Below, piece after piece: positions 8,841-17,218 of a stretch of 64,000 nucleotides of DNA (the stretch's first letter is position 1; every line of letters begins with the position of its first letter). Position numbers and translations under genes: made by a program. The stretch lies in the NCBI GenBank assembly GCA_016793465.1, contig JAEUJW010000097.1, positions 1-64,000 of the forward strand, written 5' to 3'. A model generated the notes under the pieces. It saw nothing but the letters and a program-made list of their open reading frames with translations, ran no database searches and was not told the DNA's origin. Source of the stretch: Myxococcales bacterium (GTDB taxonomy: Bacteria; Myxococcota; Polyangia; Nannocystales; Nannocystaceae).

Positions 8841-9280
8841 GGGGCACCTCCGAGGAGCAGGGGCCGCACCAGGTTGGCCGTGAGCACGCCGGTGGTCATG
8901 AACACGACCACCGCGACGAGCGAGCGCGGCGAGCGGCGGCCGAGCCCGCACACGCCGTGGCCGCTGGTGCAGCCGTTGGCCGCGCGCGAGCCCCAGCCGA
9001 CCAGGACGCCGGCGAGCACGACCACGGGCAGCGGCGCGGGCAGGGCCTGCGGGAGCGCCGCGGGGTCGAGCAGGCGGAGGGCGGCGCCGCCGAGCACGAG
9101 GCCGACGAGGAACAGCGCGCGCCAGGCCCGGTCGCTGGGCGGCGCGGTGAGGAGGCCGCCGACGATGCCGCTGACCCCGGCGATCCGCCCGCCGAGCCAC
9201 AGCAGCAGCAGGGCGCTGGTGCCGATGAGGACGCCGCCGAGGAGCGACGCGAGGATGGAGGAATGCATGCCCATGATCAT
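8837..9280 (-). CDS. YeeE/YedE-family half-transporter (first)
   Basis: 147 residues with four membrane segments and the signature [11 protein letters not shown], whose cysteines pass sulfur atoms in this family. It is the second gene of the minus-strand operon, 22 bases after sqr, and its stop overlaps the start of the next half-transporter. Together the two halves should make one membrane pore for thiosulfate, sulfide-derived sulfur or a related species. Alternative ATGs exist at 9274 and 9268. Confidence 0.87.
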   Translation of the reverse strand: MIMGMHSSILASLLGGVLIGTSALLLLWLGGRIAGVSGIVGGLLTAPPSDRAWRALFLVGLVLGGAALRLLDPAALPQALPAPLPVVVLAGVLVGWGSRAANGCTSGHGVCGLGRRSPRSLVAVVVFMTTGVLTANLVRPLLLGGAP

Positions 9281-9302
9281 TGCATCCGTCGTGCCAGCGG
9301 GT

Positions 9303-10499
9303 TCACGCGCGTCCGCGCAGCATGCCGTCCCAGTACAGCCGGGGCAGCGCGTACTTCTTCAGCAGGTACATGCTGCGCCGCTCCTTCGACTGGTCGAACG
9401 GGAAGGTCTCGCGCGGGCGGCCCTCGTAGTCGAACTCGGCGAGGATGAGCCGGCCGTAGCCGGTGACCAGCGGGCACGAGGTGTAGCCGTCGTAGGCCGC
9501 GGCGCCCGTGCGCCCCGCCATGGCCGCGAGCAGGTTCTCGACCAGCACCGGCGCCTGCTTGCGGATCGCCGCGCCGGTCTTCGAGGTCGGCAGGCTGCTG
9601 GCGTCGCCGAGCGCGAACACGTTGGCGAAGCGGCGGTGCTGCAGGCTGTGCTTGTCGACGTCGACCCACCCGGCGGCGTCGGCGAGCGGACTGCGCTTGA
9701 CGAACTCCGGCGCGCTCATCGGCGGGGTCACGTGCAGCAGGTCGTACTGCATCACCACCTCCTCCGCGGCGCCGCCGGGCTCGCTGCGGGTGAACACGGC
9801 CTCGCGGGACCGCGGGCGCACGGCGATCAGGTTGTGGTGGAAGCGGGTGACGACGCCGCGCTCGCGGACCAGGCGGTCGAGCGCGTCGCCGTACTTCTTG
9901 ACCCCGAACATCTTGGCCCCCGCGCTGGCGAACACCACCTCGACCGCGTCGCGGACGCCCGCCCGCCGGAAGTGGTGCTCGGCCAGCCACATGATCTTCT
10001 GCGGGGCCCCGCCGCACTTCACGGGGGTGTTCGGCATGGTGAAGATCGCCCGCCCGGCCCGCACCTCGCGCAGGAACTGCCAGGTGCTGTCGACGGTCTC
10101 GTAGCTGTAGTTGCTGCACACGCCGTCCTTGCCGAGCGCGGCGGGCAGGCCGTCGATCCTGGCCCAGTCGATCTGGATGCCCGGCGCGACGACCAGCCAG
10201 TCGTAGCCGACGGTGCGCCCGTCCGCGGTGACCACCGCGTTGCGCTCGGGCTGGAACTCGCGCACCGAGTCGCGGATCCACGTCGCCCCCCGCGGGATCA
10301 GGTCGGCCTCGGCGCGGACCGTCGACTCCTTCGTCGCGGCCCCCCCGCCCACCAGCGTCCACAGCGGTTGATAGTAGTGACGGTCCGACGGCTCGATGAC
10401 GGCGATGTCCGGGCTGGCCAGGGCCCGGCTGAGCCGGGCCGCGACGGTGATGCCCCCGGTGCCGCCGCCGACGACGACGATCTTGTGGTGCTGCTGCAT
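9303..10499 (-). CDS. sqr: Sulfide:quinone oxidoreductase (type II-like)
   Basis: 398 residues. The FAD-binding GGGTGGITVAARL lies at the N-terminus (about 10-22). Redox cysteines are visible in TPVKCGGAPQK (about 160) and YTSCPLVTGYG (about 345), and the second FAD contact is FALGDASSLPTSKTGAA. The enzyme oxidises sulfide at the membrane, hands electrons to quinone and yields a persulfide, the substrate of the dioxygenase encoded last in this operon. ATG 10499 lies 12 bases after the -12 GC of a sigma-54 promoter, so the transcript should be leaderless. A GGAGG further upstream would serve an out-of-frame ATG, so it is not taken as the ribosome site. Confidence 0.93.
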   Translation of the reverse strand: MQQHHKIVVVGGGTGGITVAARLSRALASPDIAVIEPSDRHYYQPLWTLVGGGAATKESTVRAEADLIPRGATWIRDSVREFQPERNAVVTADGRTVGYDWLVVAPGIQIDWARIDGLPAALGKDGVCSNYSYETVDSTWQFLREVRAGRAIFTMPNTPVKCGGAPQKIMWLAEHHFRRAGVRDAVEVVFASAGAKMFGVKKYGDALDRLVRERGVVTRFHHNLIAVRPRSREAVFTRSEPGGAAEEVVMQYDLLHVTPPMSAPEFVKRSPLADAAGWVDVDKHSLQHRRFANVFALGDASSLPTSKTGAAIRKQAPVLVENLLAAMAGRTGAAAYDGYTSCPLVTGYGRLILAEFDYEGRPRETFPFDQSKERRSMYLLKKYALPRLYWDGMLRGRA

Positions 10500-10510
10500 G
10501 CCCCCTCATG

Positions 10511-10526
10511 TGCACCTCCTGTACCA
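10511..10526 (-). promoter_or_regulatory. Sigma-54 promoter for sqr operon
   Basis: Minus strand TGGTACAGGAGGTGCA: GG and GC separated by exactly ten bases. The sqr ATG starts 12 bases after the GC. Confidence 0.7.
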
Positions 10527-10592
10527 ACCGCGACCTCGTGGGCCGGCGGCGCCCTCGCACGCGCCGACGCGCGTCGGGGAATTGCGTGCGCA

Positions 10593-10605
10593 TGCAGCGG
10601 TTGCA
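10593..10605. promoter_or_regulatory. Putative activator site TGCA-N5-TGCA
   Basis: TGCAGCGGTTGCA, between the divergent sqr and sulP sigma-54 promoters, about 70 and 110 bases upstream of them respectively. Confidence 0.6.
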
Positions 10606-10646
10606 TCCGCGCCCGGTCCGCGGCCCGCGGCGCCGCCGAAACGCCG

Positions 10647-10672
10647 TCGCGACATGTCGCACCATCGCGACA
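10647..10672. promoter_or_regulatory. Two TCGCGACA boxes between sqr and sulP
   Basis: TCGCGACA at 10647-10654 and 10665-10672, the first inside overlapping palindromes (GTCGCGAC and GCGACATGTCGC). The same 8-mer touches the start codon of the activator gene at 6489-6496. Confidence 0.4.
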
Positions 10673-10714
10673 CCCCGGGCGGGCGGCCCCGGGCTGGGCG
10701 AGCGCGGCGGTCTC

Positions 10715-10730
10715 TGGCGTACTTCATGCA
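10715..10730 (+). promoter_or_regulatory. Sigma-54 promoter for sulP
   Basis: TGGCGTACTTCATGCA keeps GG-N10-GC spacing; the -24 half departs from TGGCAC at two bases. The ATG of sulP starts 12 bases after the GC. Confidence 0.6.
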
Positions 10731-10741
10731 GTCGCCCCGAC

Positions 10742-12442
10742 ATGGACCTGCGCCGCCTCGCCCCGATCCTCGAGTGGTTGCCGCGCTACCGGCGAGCCGA
10801 CCTCGCGGGCGACCTGACCGCCGGGGCGACGACCGCGGTGCTGCTGATCCCCCAGGCGATGGCGTACGCGCTGCTCGCCGGGCTGCCGCCGATCGTCGGG
10901 CTCTACGCGGCGATCGCCCCGCCGATCGTCTACGCCGTGTTCGGCAGCTCGCCGAAGCTCGCCGTCGGCCCGGTGGCCATGGACTCGCTGCTGGTCGCCG
11001 CGGCGCTCGGCAGCGTGACCCTGGCCGCCGGCGAGACCGGGGTGGTCGCCGCCGCCGCGCTGGCGGTGATGGTCGGCCTGACGCAGCTCGCCATGGGCGC
11101 GCTGCGGCTCGGGTTCGTCGTCAACTTCATGTCGCGGCCGGTGCTCAGCGGCTTCACCTCGGCGGCGGCGGTGATCATCGCGGCGAGCCAGCTCGGCGCG
11201 CTGCTCGGGGTCCGCCTGTCGGCGAGCACCGGCATCCACACCGTGCTCGCGGAGCTGTGGGCCGCGCGCGCCGACATCCACCCGCCGACCGTGCTCGTCG
11301 GGCTGATCGCCGTGGCCCTGCTCGCGCTGCTCGGGCGCTTCCGCGGCAAGGCGCTGGCGGTCGTCGCCCTGGCGATCGCCGCCTCGTGGGCGCTCGACCT
11401 CGCGGGGCGCGGGGTCGCCGTGCTCGGCGACATCCCGCCCGGGCTGCCGTCGCCCGCGGTCCCGTGGCTGTCCGGCCCGACCCTCCTCGCCCTCGCCCCC
11501 GCCGCCCTGACGATCGCCCTGCTCTCGTTCATGGAGGCCATCTCGTCGGGCCTCGCGGTCGCCGCCCCCGACGAGCGCCCCGACGCCGACCGCGAGTTCG
11601 TCGCCCTCGGCCTCAGCAACCTCGCCACCGGCCTCCTGCGCGGCTACCCGATCGCCGGCGGCCTCTCGCGCACCGCCGTCAACGCCCAGGCCGGCGCGCG
11701 CACCGGCCTCGCCGGGGTCCTCACCGCGGCGCTCGTCGCGGTCGCCCTGCTGGTGCTGACGCCGCTGCTGCGCGGCCTGCCGAAGGCCGCGCTCGCCGCG
11801 ATCATCGTCGTGGCCGTCGCCGGGCTCGTCGACCTCGAGCTGCCGCGCACCCTGCGACGCCTGCGGCCGCGCGAGCTGTGGACCCTGGCCGCCACGTTCG
11901 CGGCCACGCTGACGCTCGGCATCACCACCGGCCTCGGGCTCGGCGTGCTGCTCTCGCTCGCGCTGTTCGTGCTGCGGACCACCCGCCCGCACACCGCCGT
12001 GCTCGGGCGCCTGCCCGGGACCACGACCTACCGCAACCGCCTGCGCTTCCCCGACGCGCAGGCGGTCCCCGGGGTCGTGATCGTGCGGTTCGACGCGCAG
12101 CTCTACTTCGCCAACGCCGCCCACCTGCGCGAGGTGCTGCTGCGGCTGGTCGACGAGGCGCCGCCGCCGGTCCGCGCCGTCGTGCTCGACGCCGGCGGCG
12201 TCCACGACGTCGACATCTCGGCGCTCGCCGTGCTGCGCGAGGTCCACCGCACGCTGACGGCCCGCGGCGTCGCGCTCCACTTCGCCGGCGTCACCGGGCC
12301 CGTGCGCGACGTGCTGGCCCGCTCCGGCTTCCAGGACGAGCTCGGCGCCGATCACTTCAGCTTCACCACCCACGAGGCGGTCCGGCGCGCGCTCGCCGAG
12401 GACGTGCCGTTCGACCCCCGCGTGCTGCAGGCCGACCGCTGA
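10742..12442 (+). CDS. SulP-family anion transporter with STAS domain
   Basis: 566 residues. The N-terminal SulP membrane domain (about 15-420) has the typical opening DLTAGATTAVLLIPQAMAYALLAGLPP and roughly eleven hydrophobic segments. A cytoplasmic STAS domain (about 440-555) includes the phospho-loop region DVDISALAVL. SulP proteins move sulfate, bicarbonate or related anions. Beside the sulfide-oxidation operon and under the same kind of promoter, uptake or disposal of sulfur oxyanions is likely, but bicarbonate cannot be excluded. ATG 10742 is fixed by the sigma-54 site. The gene converges on the ECF sigma gene with only six bases between them. Confidence 0.92.
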   Translation: MDLRRLAPILEWLPRYRRADLAGDLTAGATTAVLLIPQAMAYALLAGLPPIVGLYAAIAPPIVYAVFGSSPKLAVGPVAMDSLLVAAALGSVTLAAGETGVVAAAALAVMVGLTQLAMGALRLGFVVNFMSRPVLSGFTSAAAVIIAASQLGALLGVRLSASTGIHTVLAELWAARADIHPPTVLVGLIAVALLALLGRFRGKALAVVALAIAASWALDLAGRGVAVLGDIPPGLPSPAVPWLSGPTLLALAPAALTIALLSFMEAISSGLAVAAPDERPDADREFVALGLSNLATGLLRGYPIAGGLSRTAVNAQAGARTGLAGVLTAALVAVALLVLTPLLRGLPKAALAAIIVVAVAGLVDLELPRTLRRLRPRELWTLAATFAATLTLGITTGLGLGVLLSLALFVLRTTRPHTAVLGRLPGTTTYRNRLRFPDAQAVPGVVIVRFDAQLYFANAAHLREVLLRLVDEAPPPVRAVVLDAGGVHDVDISALAVLREVHRTLTARGVALHFAGVTGPVRDVLARSGFQDELGADHFSFTTHEAVRRALAEDVPFDPRVLQADR

Positions 12443-12448
12443 GCCGCC

Positions 12449-12991
12449 TCAGCGCGCCGCGCCGAGCTGCTCGAGCGCCTCCCGCAGCGCCGCCCGCGCG
12501 CGCGACAGCCGGCTGCGCACCGTGTTCTCCCCGATCTCGAGCGCCTGGGCGATCTCCCGCCCCGACAGCCCCTCCCAGTGGGCCAGCTCGAGCAGCAGCC
12601 GCTGCTCGAGGGGGATGCGCAGCATGGCCTCCTGGATCATCCGCTCGCGCTCGCCGCGGGCCACCGCCTCCGACGGGGTGGTGCCGAGGTCGCGCAGCGA
12701 GTGCACGTGCACGTCGTCGTGCGGCCCGCGGCGGTACCTGCGGCGCAGGTGATCGAGCAGCAGGTTGCGCGCCACCCCGAACAGGAACCCGCGGAAGCTG
12801 CCCCCGGCCCCCAGGTCCATGCGCCGCACCGTGCAGATGTGGAACGTCCGCTGGATCAGGTCCTCGACGTCCTCGCCGAGCTTGCTGCGGAAGAACCGGC
12901 ACACCGCCTCGAAGTACCGGCGAATCAACGCGTCCCCCGCCGCCTTGTCCCCCCCGCACCAGGCGTCGAGCAGCTCGATGTCCGTGGCCAT
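12449..12991 (-). CDS. ECF-type RNA polymerase sigma factor
   Basis: 180 residues. Region 2 is seen in DALIRRYFEAVCRFFRSKLG and DVEDLIQRTFHICTVRR, and region 4 in EGLSGREIAQALEIGENTVRSRLSRARAAL. The linker contains the short segment HDDVHVHSLRDLG. ATG 12991 is taken because the 25 residues encoded further upstream do not resemble the family. No anti-sigma factor is adjacent; the gene upstream on the same strand (698 residues, unknown) ends about 108 bases before the sigma start and could be functionally linked. Confidence 0.92.
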   Translation of the reverse strand: MATDIELLDAWCGGDKAAGDALIRRYFEAVCRFFRSKLGEDVEDLIQRTFHICTVRRMDLGAGGSFRGFLFGVARNLLLDHLRRRYRRGPHDDVHVHSLRDLGTTPSEAVARGERERMIQEAMLRIPLEQRLLLELAHWEGLSGREIAQALEIGENTVRSRLSRARAALREALEQLGAAR

Positions 12992-13099
12992 CACCCGGCG
13001 AGGGTAACCCGTCCCCGCAGGCAGACACGAGCCCTCCCGGTCACGCCGCGGCAGATGCACCGCCATCCCCCGGAGAGCCCCCGGAGGCGGGCGATCTCG

Positions 13100-15196
13100 T
13101 CACGCCAAATTAATCAAACGTTCGCCGAACGTGCGGGCGAAGCGGGGGTCGATCGCCTCGCGCAGGAACCGGCGCCACAGCACGACGTCGCGGGTCCGCA
13201 GGCGCTCGACCGTCGCGCCCGAGAACCCGTAGATCCCCGCGAACTCGTCGACCCTGTGCACCGCGTTGACGATGTGCCACTGCGCCCGCCAGTCGACCAG
13301 GAAGCGGTCCCCCGCGTCGGGCAGCCCGAACAGCAGCCAGTCCGACAGCCACAGCTCGTCGCCCTCCTCGCCGTCCGCGAGCGCGTCCGCCTGCTCGTCG
13401 CCCTCGTCCTCGTCGTCCTCCGGCTCCTCGTCGTCCTCGTCCTCGTCCTCGTCCGCGCCGGAGAACACCCGCAGCTCGTCGTACCCGCCGCGCAGGATCG
13501 CCTCGCGCAGCCACGTCACGAACCTTCGGAACGCGAACGCGTCGCCGTCGATCACCGTGCGGGTCTCCGGGTTCCAGGCGTCGACCATCATGACCTCGAC
13601 CGGCGCGCCGCCGTCGGCGGCGACGAGGGTGATCCCGCAGTGCGAGCCGAACGGCCGGCCCTCGACGTCGTCGTGCAGCACCACGGTCCACCCGCCGACC
13701 GCGAAGGCCGCCAGCACGTGGTCGCCGGACACCTCGACCGGCTCGACCAGCTTGCCCGCGCGGGTCAGCGCCGCCTCGTCGAACGGCGGCACCGGCGGCT
13801 CGCCCGGCGGGCCCCAGCGCATGCGCTGCTCGAGCAGCTGGACCAGCGGGAAGTAGCCGGCGAACGAATAGTAGTAGTTGAACGCGGCGATGCCGGCGAG
13901 CCCGCGGTCCTCGACGTGGTGATCGAGGTGCACGGCGAGCCACTCGCGGTAGGTCGCCACGATCGCCTCGAGGTCGCGCCGCTCCGCCGCGTCCGGCCCG
14001 GGCAGCGTCAGCGCCTCCGGCCCGACGCCGCCGAGCTGCAGCGACTCGCCCTCGGGGTTCGGCAGCAGCTCCGGGTCGGTCGAGCGCCCGACCAGCCGCA
14101 CCGCCGCGTCGCCGAAGTACGTCAGGCCCACGCCGGGCGGGAACACCTCCGCCACCTCGACGCGCACGGCCGTGCCCTCGTGCTCGACGACGTGCGCGAA
14201 CCCGCCGAGCAGCCGCGGCAGCGCCTCCGCCATCCACGCCCACAGCCCGTCCGCGACCGGCGGACGGATCGCCGCCGTCAGCAGCGCCTCGAGCTCGACC
14301 GCCCCGCGCATCTCTTCGCCCGCCGCCAGCCCGTCCGCCAGCTCCTGCAGCGCCGTCAGGAGGCCCGGGCGCGCCGCCTCGCCGGTCGGCAGCACCGCCC
14401 ACGCGTGCACGTTGCCCTCGTTGTCGCCGCGGCACGGCGCCGTGAGGTGCGGCGCGTCGTCCCCCGCGCCGAGCCGCGCGACCACGTGGGGCCGCCTGCG
14501 ATCGTTATTAAAGACCGCGACCCCGGCCTTGCGGATCTCCACCTCGAACCCGTACTCGAACCACCCGCTGGTCACGTGCGTGCGATAGAAGTCGAGGAAG
14601 GCCCCGGTGATCTCCACCTCGACGTCGCCGGCCCGCGCCGACAGCCCGCGCGTCCACCCGCCGCCGCCGGCCAGCAGCGACCCGAGCGTGTCCTCGGGGA
14701 ACAGCGGCGCCGGGAACCACCGCAGCAGCGCCGCGTTCAACGCGGCGGTCAGGCGCACCCACAGCTCCTCGGAGTGGACCGGCAGCGGCAGGTGCGGCCC
14801 GAGGTTGAGGTCCCGCGCGGCGATCGCGTCGCGCTCGTGCGGGTTGGCGGTGTACAGGATGGGGATCGCCACGGTGTCGCCGATCGCGGCGCCCTTCAGC
14901 TCGGCCGCCGCGAGCACCCCCAGCGCCACCTGGGTCCGCGGGTCGGTCACCGCCTCGACGACCGCGAGCTCCTGGAAGAACCGCACGTCGCCGAGCTCCT
15001 CGGTCAGCGCCACCGCGATCGGCGTGGCCGCGCCGAACAGCGAGGTCGCCGCCGCCAGCGCCGCCGCCGTGAACTCGCGCTCGAGCCCCTCCCGCGTCGG
15101 CGGCGGCCCGCTGCCTGCCAGGGCGGCCCCGCCGGTGCGCACGACCTCCTCGATGAACTGGCGCAGGAAGAACGACTGCGTGATGCCCGAGGCCAC
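13100..15196 (-). CDS. Large protein of unknown function with acidic stretch
   Basis: 698 residues from GTG 15196 (VASGITQSFFLRQF); no ATG lies near the start of protein-like sequence. I do not recognise a family. The chain looks soluble, with no signal peptide and no membrane segment. A very acidic run of Asp/Glu (about residues 565-600) separates two folded parts and would be flexible. Local AT-rich codons occur at the C-terminus (ERLINLA) and in FNNDRR and NYYYS. It lies upstream of the ECF sigma gene on the same strand. It could be a regulator or scaffold, but nothing visible proves a role. Confidence 0.75.
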   Translation of the reverse strand: MASGITQSFFLRQFIEEVVRTGGAALAGSGPPPTREGLEREFTAAALAAATSLFGAATPIAVALTEELGDVRFFQELAVVEAVTDPRTQVALGVLAAAELKGAAIGDTVAIPILYTANPHERDAIAARDLNLGPHLPLPVHSEELWVRLTAALNAALLRWFPAPLFPEDTLGSLLAGGGGWTRGLSARAGDVEVEITGAFLDFYRTHVTSGWFEYGFEVEIRKAGVAVFNNDRRRPHVVARLGAGDDAPHLTAPCRGDNEGNVHAWAVLPTGEAARPGLLTALQELADGLAAGEEMRGAVELEALLTAAIRPPVADGLWAWMAEALPRLLGGFAHVVEHEGTAVRVEVAEVFPPGVGLTYFGDAAVRLVGRSTDPELLPNPEGESLQLGGVGPEALTLPGPDAAERRDLEAIVATYREWLAVHLDHHVEDRGLAGIAAFNYYYSFAGYFPLVQLLEQRMRWGPPGEPPVPPFDEAALTRAGKLVEPVEVSGDHVLAAFAVGGWTVVLHDDVEGRPFGSHCGITLVAADGGAPVEVMMVDAWNPETRTVIDGDAFAFRRFVTWLREAILRGGYDELRVFSGADEDEDEDDEEPEDDEDEGDEQADALADGEEGDELWLSDWLLFGLPDAGDRFLVDWRAQWHIVNAVHRVDEFAGIYGFSGATVERLRTRDVVLWRRFLREAIDPRFARTFGERLINLA

Positions 15197-15281
15197 GGGA
15201 GGGTTTAGGGTGAGAGCCTCGCGCCCGTCAAGCCTCCGCCGCGAGCCTTGAGCGCCGCGGCCCCCGGTGCGATAGTGCCGC

Positions 15282-16136
15282 GTGCCCGCGCGAACGCTGC
15301 GCCACGAGCCCCTCGTCCACTTCGCGGTGATCGGCGGAATGCTGTTCGGCCTGCACGCCGTGTGCAGCCCGGCCGCACGCGACCCGCTGCTCGTCGACGC
15401 CGCCCGCGTCGCCGCGGCGGACGCCGCCCTCGCCCGCAACCTCGGGCGACCGCCGACCGCCGACGAGAGCGTCGCCGCCGTGCGCGCCGAGGTCGCCGAC
15501 GAACGCCTCTACCGCGAGGCCCTCGCCCTCGGCCTCGACGAGGACGACCCCATCGTCCGTCGCCGCATGATCCAGAAGCTGCGGTTCGTGCACGAGGACC
15601 TCGCCCTCGCCGAACAACCCGCCGACGCCGACCTGCTCGCCCTGCGCGACGCCCACCCCGAGCGCTACGCCGTGCCCGAGCGCCTCGCCCTCACCCACGT
15701 GCTCGCCGCCCGCGCCCGCCACGACGACCCCCGCGCCGCCGCCGAAGTCCTCCTGGCTCGCCTGCAGGCCGGCGAGGACCCGGCCGGCCTCGGCGACCCC
15801 TGCGTGCACGGCCAGCGCTTCGGACCCCGCACCCTCCCCGCCTACGCCGCCATGTTCGGCGAGGACTTCGCGGCTGGCCTCCCGGACATGTCCGAAGGTG
15901 CATGGTCCATCACCGCGTCCCCGCTCGGCGCCCACGTCGTCCGCGTCGACGCCCGCGAGGCCGCCTACCTGCCCGACCTCACCACCCTCCGCCCCCGCCT
16001 CCGCGCCGACTGGCAGACCGAGCTCCGCGAGGCCGCCGCCCGCGAGGCCGCCGCCGACCTCCGCGAGCGCTACCCCGCCCGCCTCTCCGACCTCCCGCCG
16101 AACCTCGCCGCCGCCCTCGCGGAGACCGAACTCTGA
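15282..16136 (+). CDS. Parvulin-type peptidylprolyl isomerase (membrane-anchored)
   Basis: 284 residues from GTG 15282. A single N-terminal hydrophobic segment (VHFAVIGGMLFGLHAVC) anchors it, and the body faces the periplasm. The C-terminal parvulin-like domain (about 125-225) reads ALTHVLAARARHDD, CVHGQRFGPRTLP and LPDMSEGAWSITASPLGAHVV. Such proteins isomerise prolyl bonds of exported proteins. It is the first gene of a three-gene coupled operon with a HupE-like membrane protein and a DUF3604 lipoprotein, so it may fold that lipoprotein (inference). Confidence 0.85.
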   Translation: MPARTLRHEPLVHFAVIGGMLFGLHAVCSPAARDPLLVDAARVAAADAALARNLGRPPTADESVAAVRAEVADERLYREALALGLDEDDPIVRRRMIQKLRFVHEDLALAEQPADADLLALRDAHPERYAVPERLALTHVLAARARHDDPRAAAEVLLARLQAGEDPAGLGDPCVHGQRFGPRTLPAYAAMFGEDFAAGLPDMSEGAWSITASPLGAHVVRVDAREAAYLPDLTTLRPRLRADWQTELREAAAREAAADLRERYPARLSDLPPNLAAALAETEL

Positions 16137-17218
16137 GACCCCGCGCCACCACACGAAGCGACGCGGCGGGCTCGGCGACCGCTTGCGCACGCACCGACCT
16201 CGCGCCGTCCGCGACCGCCTGCACACGCACCGACCTCGCGCCGCCCGCGACCGCCTGCTCGCGCACCTCGTGCACGCCGCGCGCTCGCCTGCTCGCTCCC
16301 TGGCTCGCGCTCGCGACCCTGCTCCCCGCCCGCGCGTACGCCCACGAGTTTCGCCCCGGCGTCGTGCTCGTCGACCTCGGCGCCGACGGCGAGCTCAGCG
16401 TGCGCGTCGAGCTCCCGCCCGAGCACCGTGAGCGCCCGCCGACCCTCGAGCTCCCGCCGTCGTGCCGCCCGCTGCGCCCCGCCCCCTACCTGCGCGCCGC
16501 CTGCGACCCCGCCCCCGACGATTTAATAATCGTCATCAAAGATCTCGCGCCCGAGCTCGAGCTCGTGGCTCACCTGCGCCGCCCCGGCGAGCCGGTGCAC
16601 ACCAGCCTCGTGCACGCCGGCGCCCCGACGCTCGCGCTGAACCCCGTCGTCACCACCCCGGACCTCGCCGGCTACCTCGCCCTCGGAGTCGAACACATCC
16701 TCGGCGGCCTCGATCACCTGCTGTTCGTCGCCGGCCTGGTGCTGTGGGTCCGCGGCGCGCTCGCGGTGCTCGCGACCCTCACCGCCTTCACCGCGGCGCA
16801 CAGCCTCACGCTCGCGCTCGCGGCGACCGACGTGGTGCGCCTGCCGGGCCCGCCGGTCGAGGCCTGCATCGCCGTGTCGCTGGTCCTGCTGGCCCGCGCG
16901 GTCGCCCGCGGCGACCTGCCCCGAAGGACACCCTGGCGCTTCGCCTTCGCCTGCGGGCTGCTGCACGGCTTCGGCTTCGCCGGCGCGCTCGCGGAGATCG
17001 GCCTGCCCGAGCGGGCCGTGCTGCCCGCGCTCGCCGCGTTCAACCTCGGCGTCGAGCTCGGCCAGCTGCTGGCCGCGGCGCTGCTGGTCGTCGTGCTCGC
17101 CCTGCTCGCGTCCCGCGCCCCGCGCCTGCCGATCCGCCGCGCGCTCGCCTACGCGATCGGCGGCCTCGCCTGCGCGTGGACCCTCGCCCGCGTCATCGCC
17201 CTCGGAGCCCCGTCATGA
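16133..17218 (+). CDS. HupE/UreJ-family membrane protein, start uncertain
   Basis: The conserved part (from about 16290) has a hydrophobic signal-like stretch ending in ARAYAHEF, then a periplasmic domain and six or seven membrane segments with the HupE/UreJ motif GVEHILGGLDHLLFVAGLVL and TAFTAAHSLTLALA. HupE proteins are linked to nickel or cobalt uptake, but this subfamily beside DUF3604 has no proven substrate. No in-frame ATG, GTG or TTG exists between the PPIase stop and the conserved region; the first candidate is CTG 16133, overlapping that stop. Non-standard initiation, coupling, or damage by the 36-base repeats are all possible. Its stop overlaps the next ATG. Confidence 0.75.
   Translation: MRPRATTRSDAAGSATACARTDLAPSATACTRTDLAPPATACSRTSCTPRARLLAPWLALATLLPARAYAHEFRPGVVLVDLGADGELSVRVELPPEHRERPPTLELPPSCRPLRPAPYLRAACDPAPDDLIIVIKDLAPELELVAHLRRPGEPVHTSLVHAGAPTLALNPVVTTPDLAGYLALGVEHILGGLDHLLFVAGLVLWVRGALAVLATLTAFTAAHSLTLALAATDVVRLPGPPVEACIAVSLVLLARAVARGDLPRRTPWRFAFACGLLHGFGFAGALAEIGLPERAVLPALAAFNLGVELGQLLAAALLVVVLALLASRAPRLPIRRALAYAIGGLACAWTLARVIALGAPS
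16175..16279 (+). repeat. Three direct repeats at the start of the HupE-like gene
   Basis: 36-base units start at 16175, 16211 and 16247 (third copy truncated to about 33). Each begins GCGACCGC and, read in the HupE frame, gives ATAC-type peptides with RTDLAP. They lie between the PPIase stop and the conserved part of the membrane protein and may have displaced its original start. Confidence 0.85.

Noticed and set aside
10300..10514. AGGAGGTGCACATG as ribosome site and start upstream of sqr
   Set aside because: That ATG is out of frame with sqr and opens only an Arg-rich shadow; the sqr ATG fits the sigma-54 spacing.
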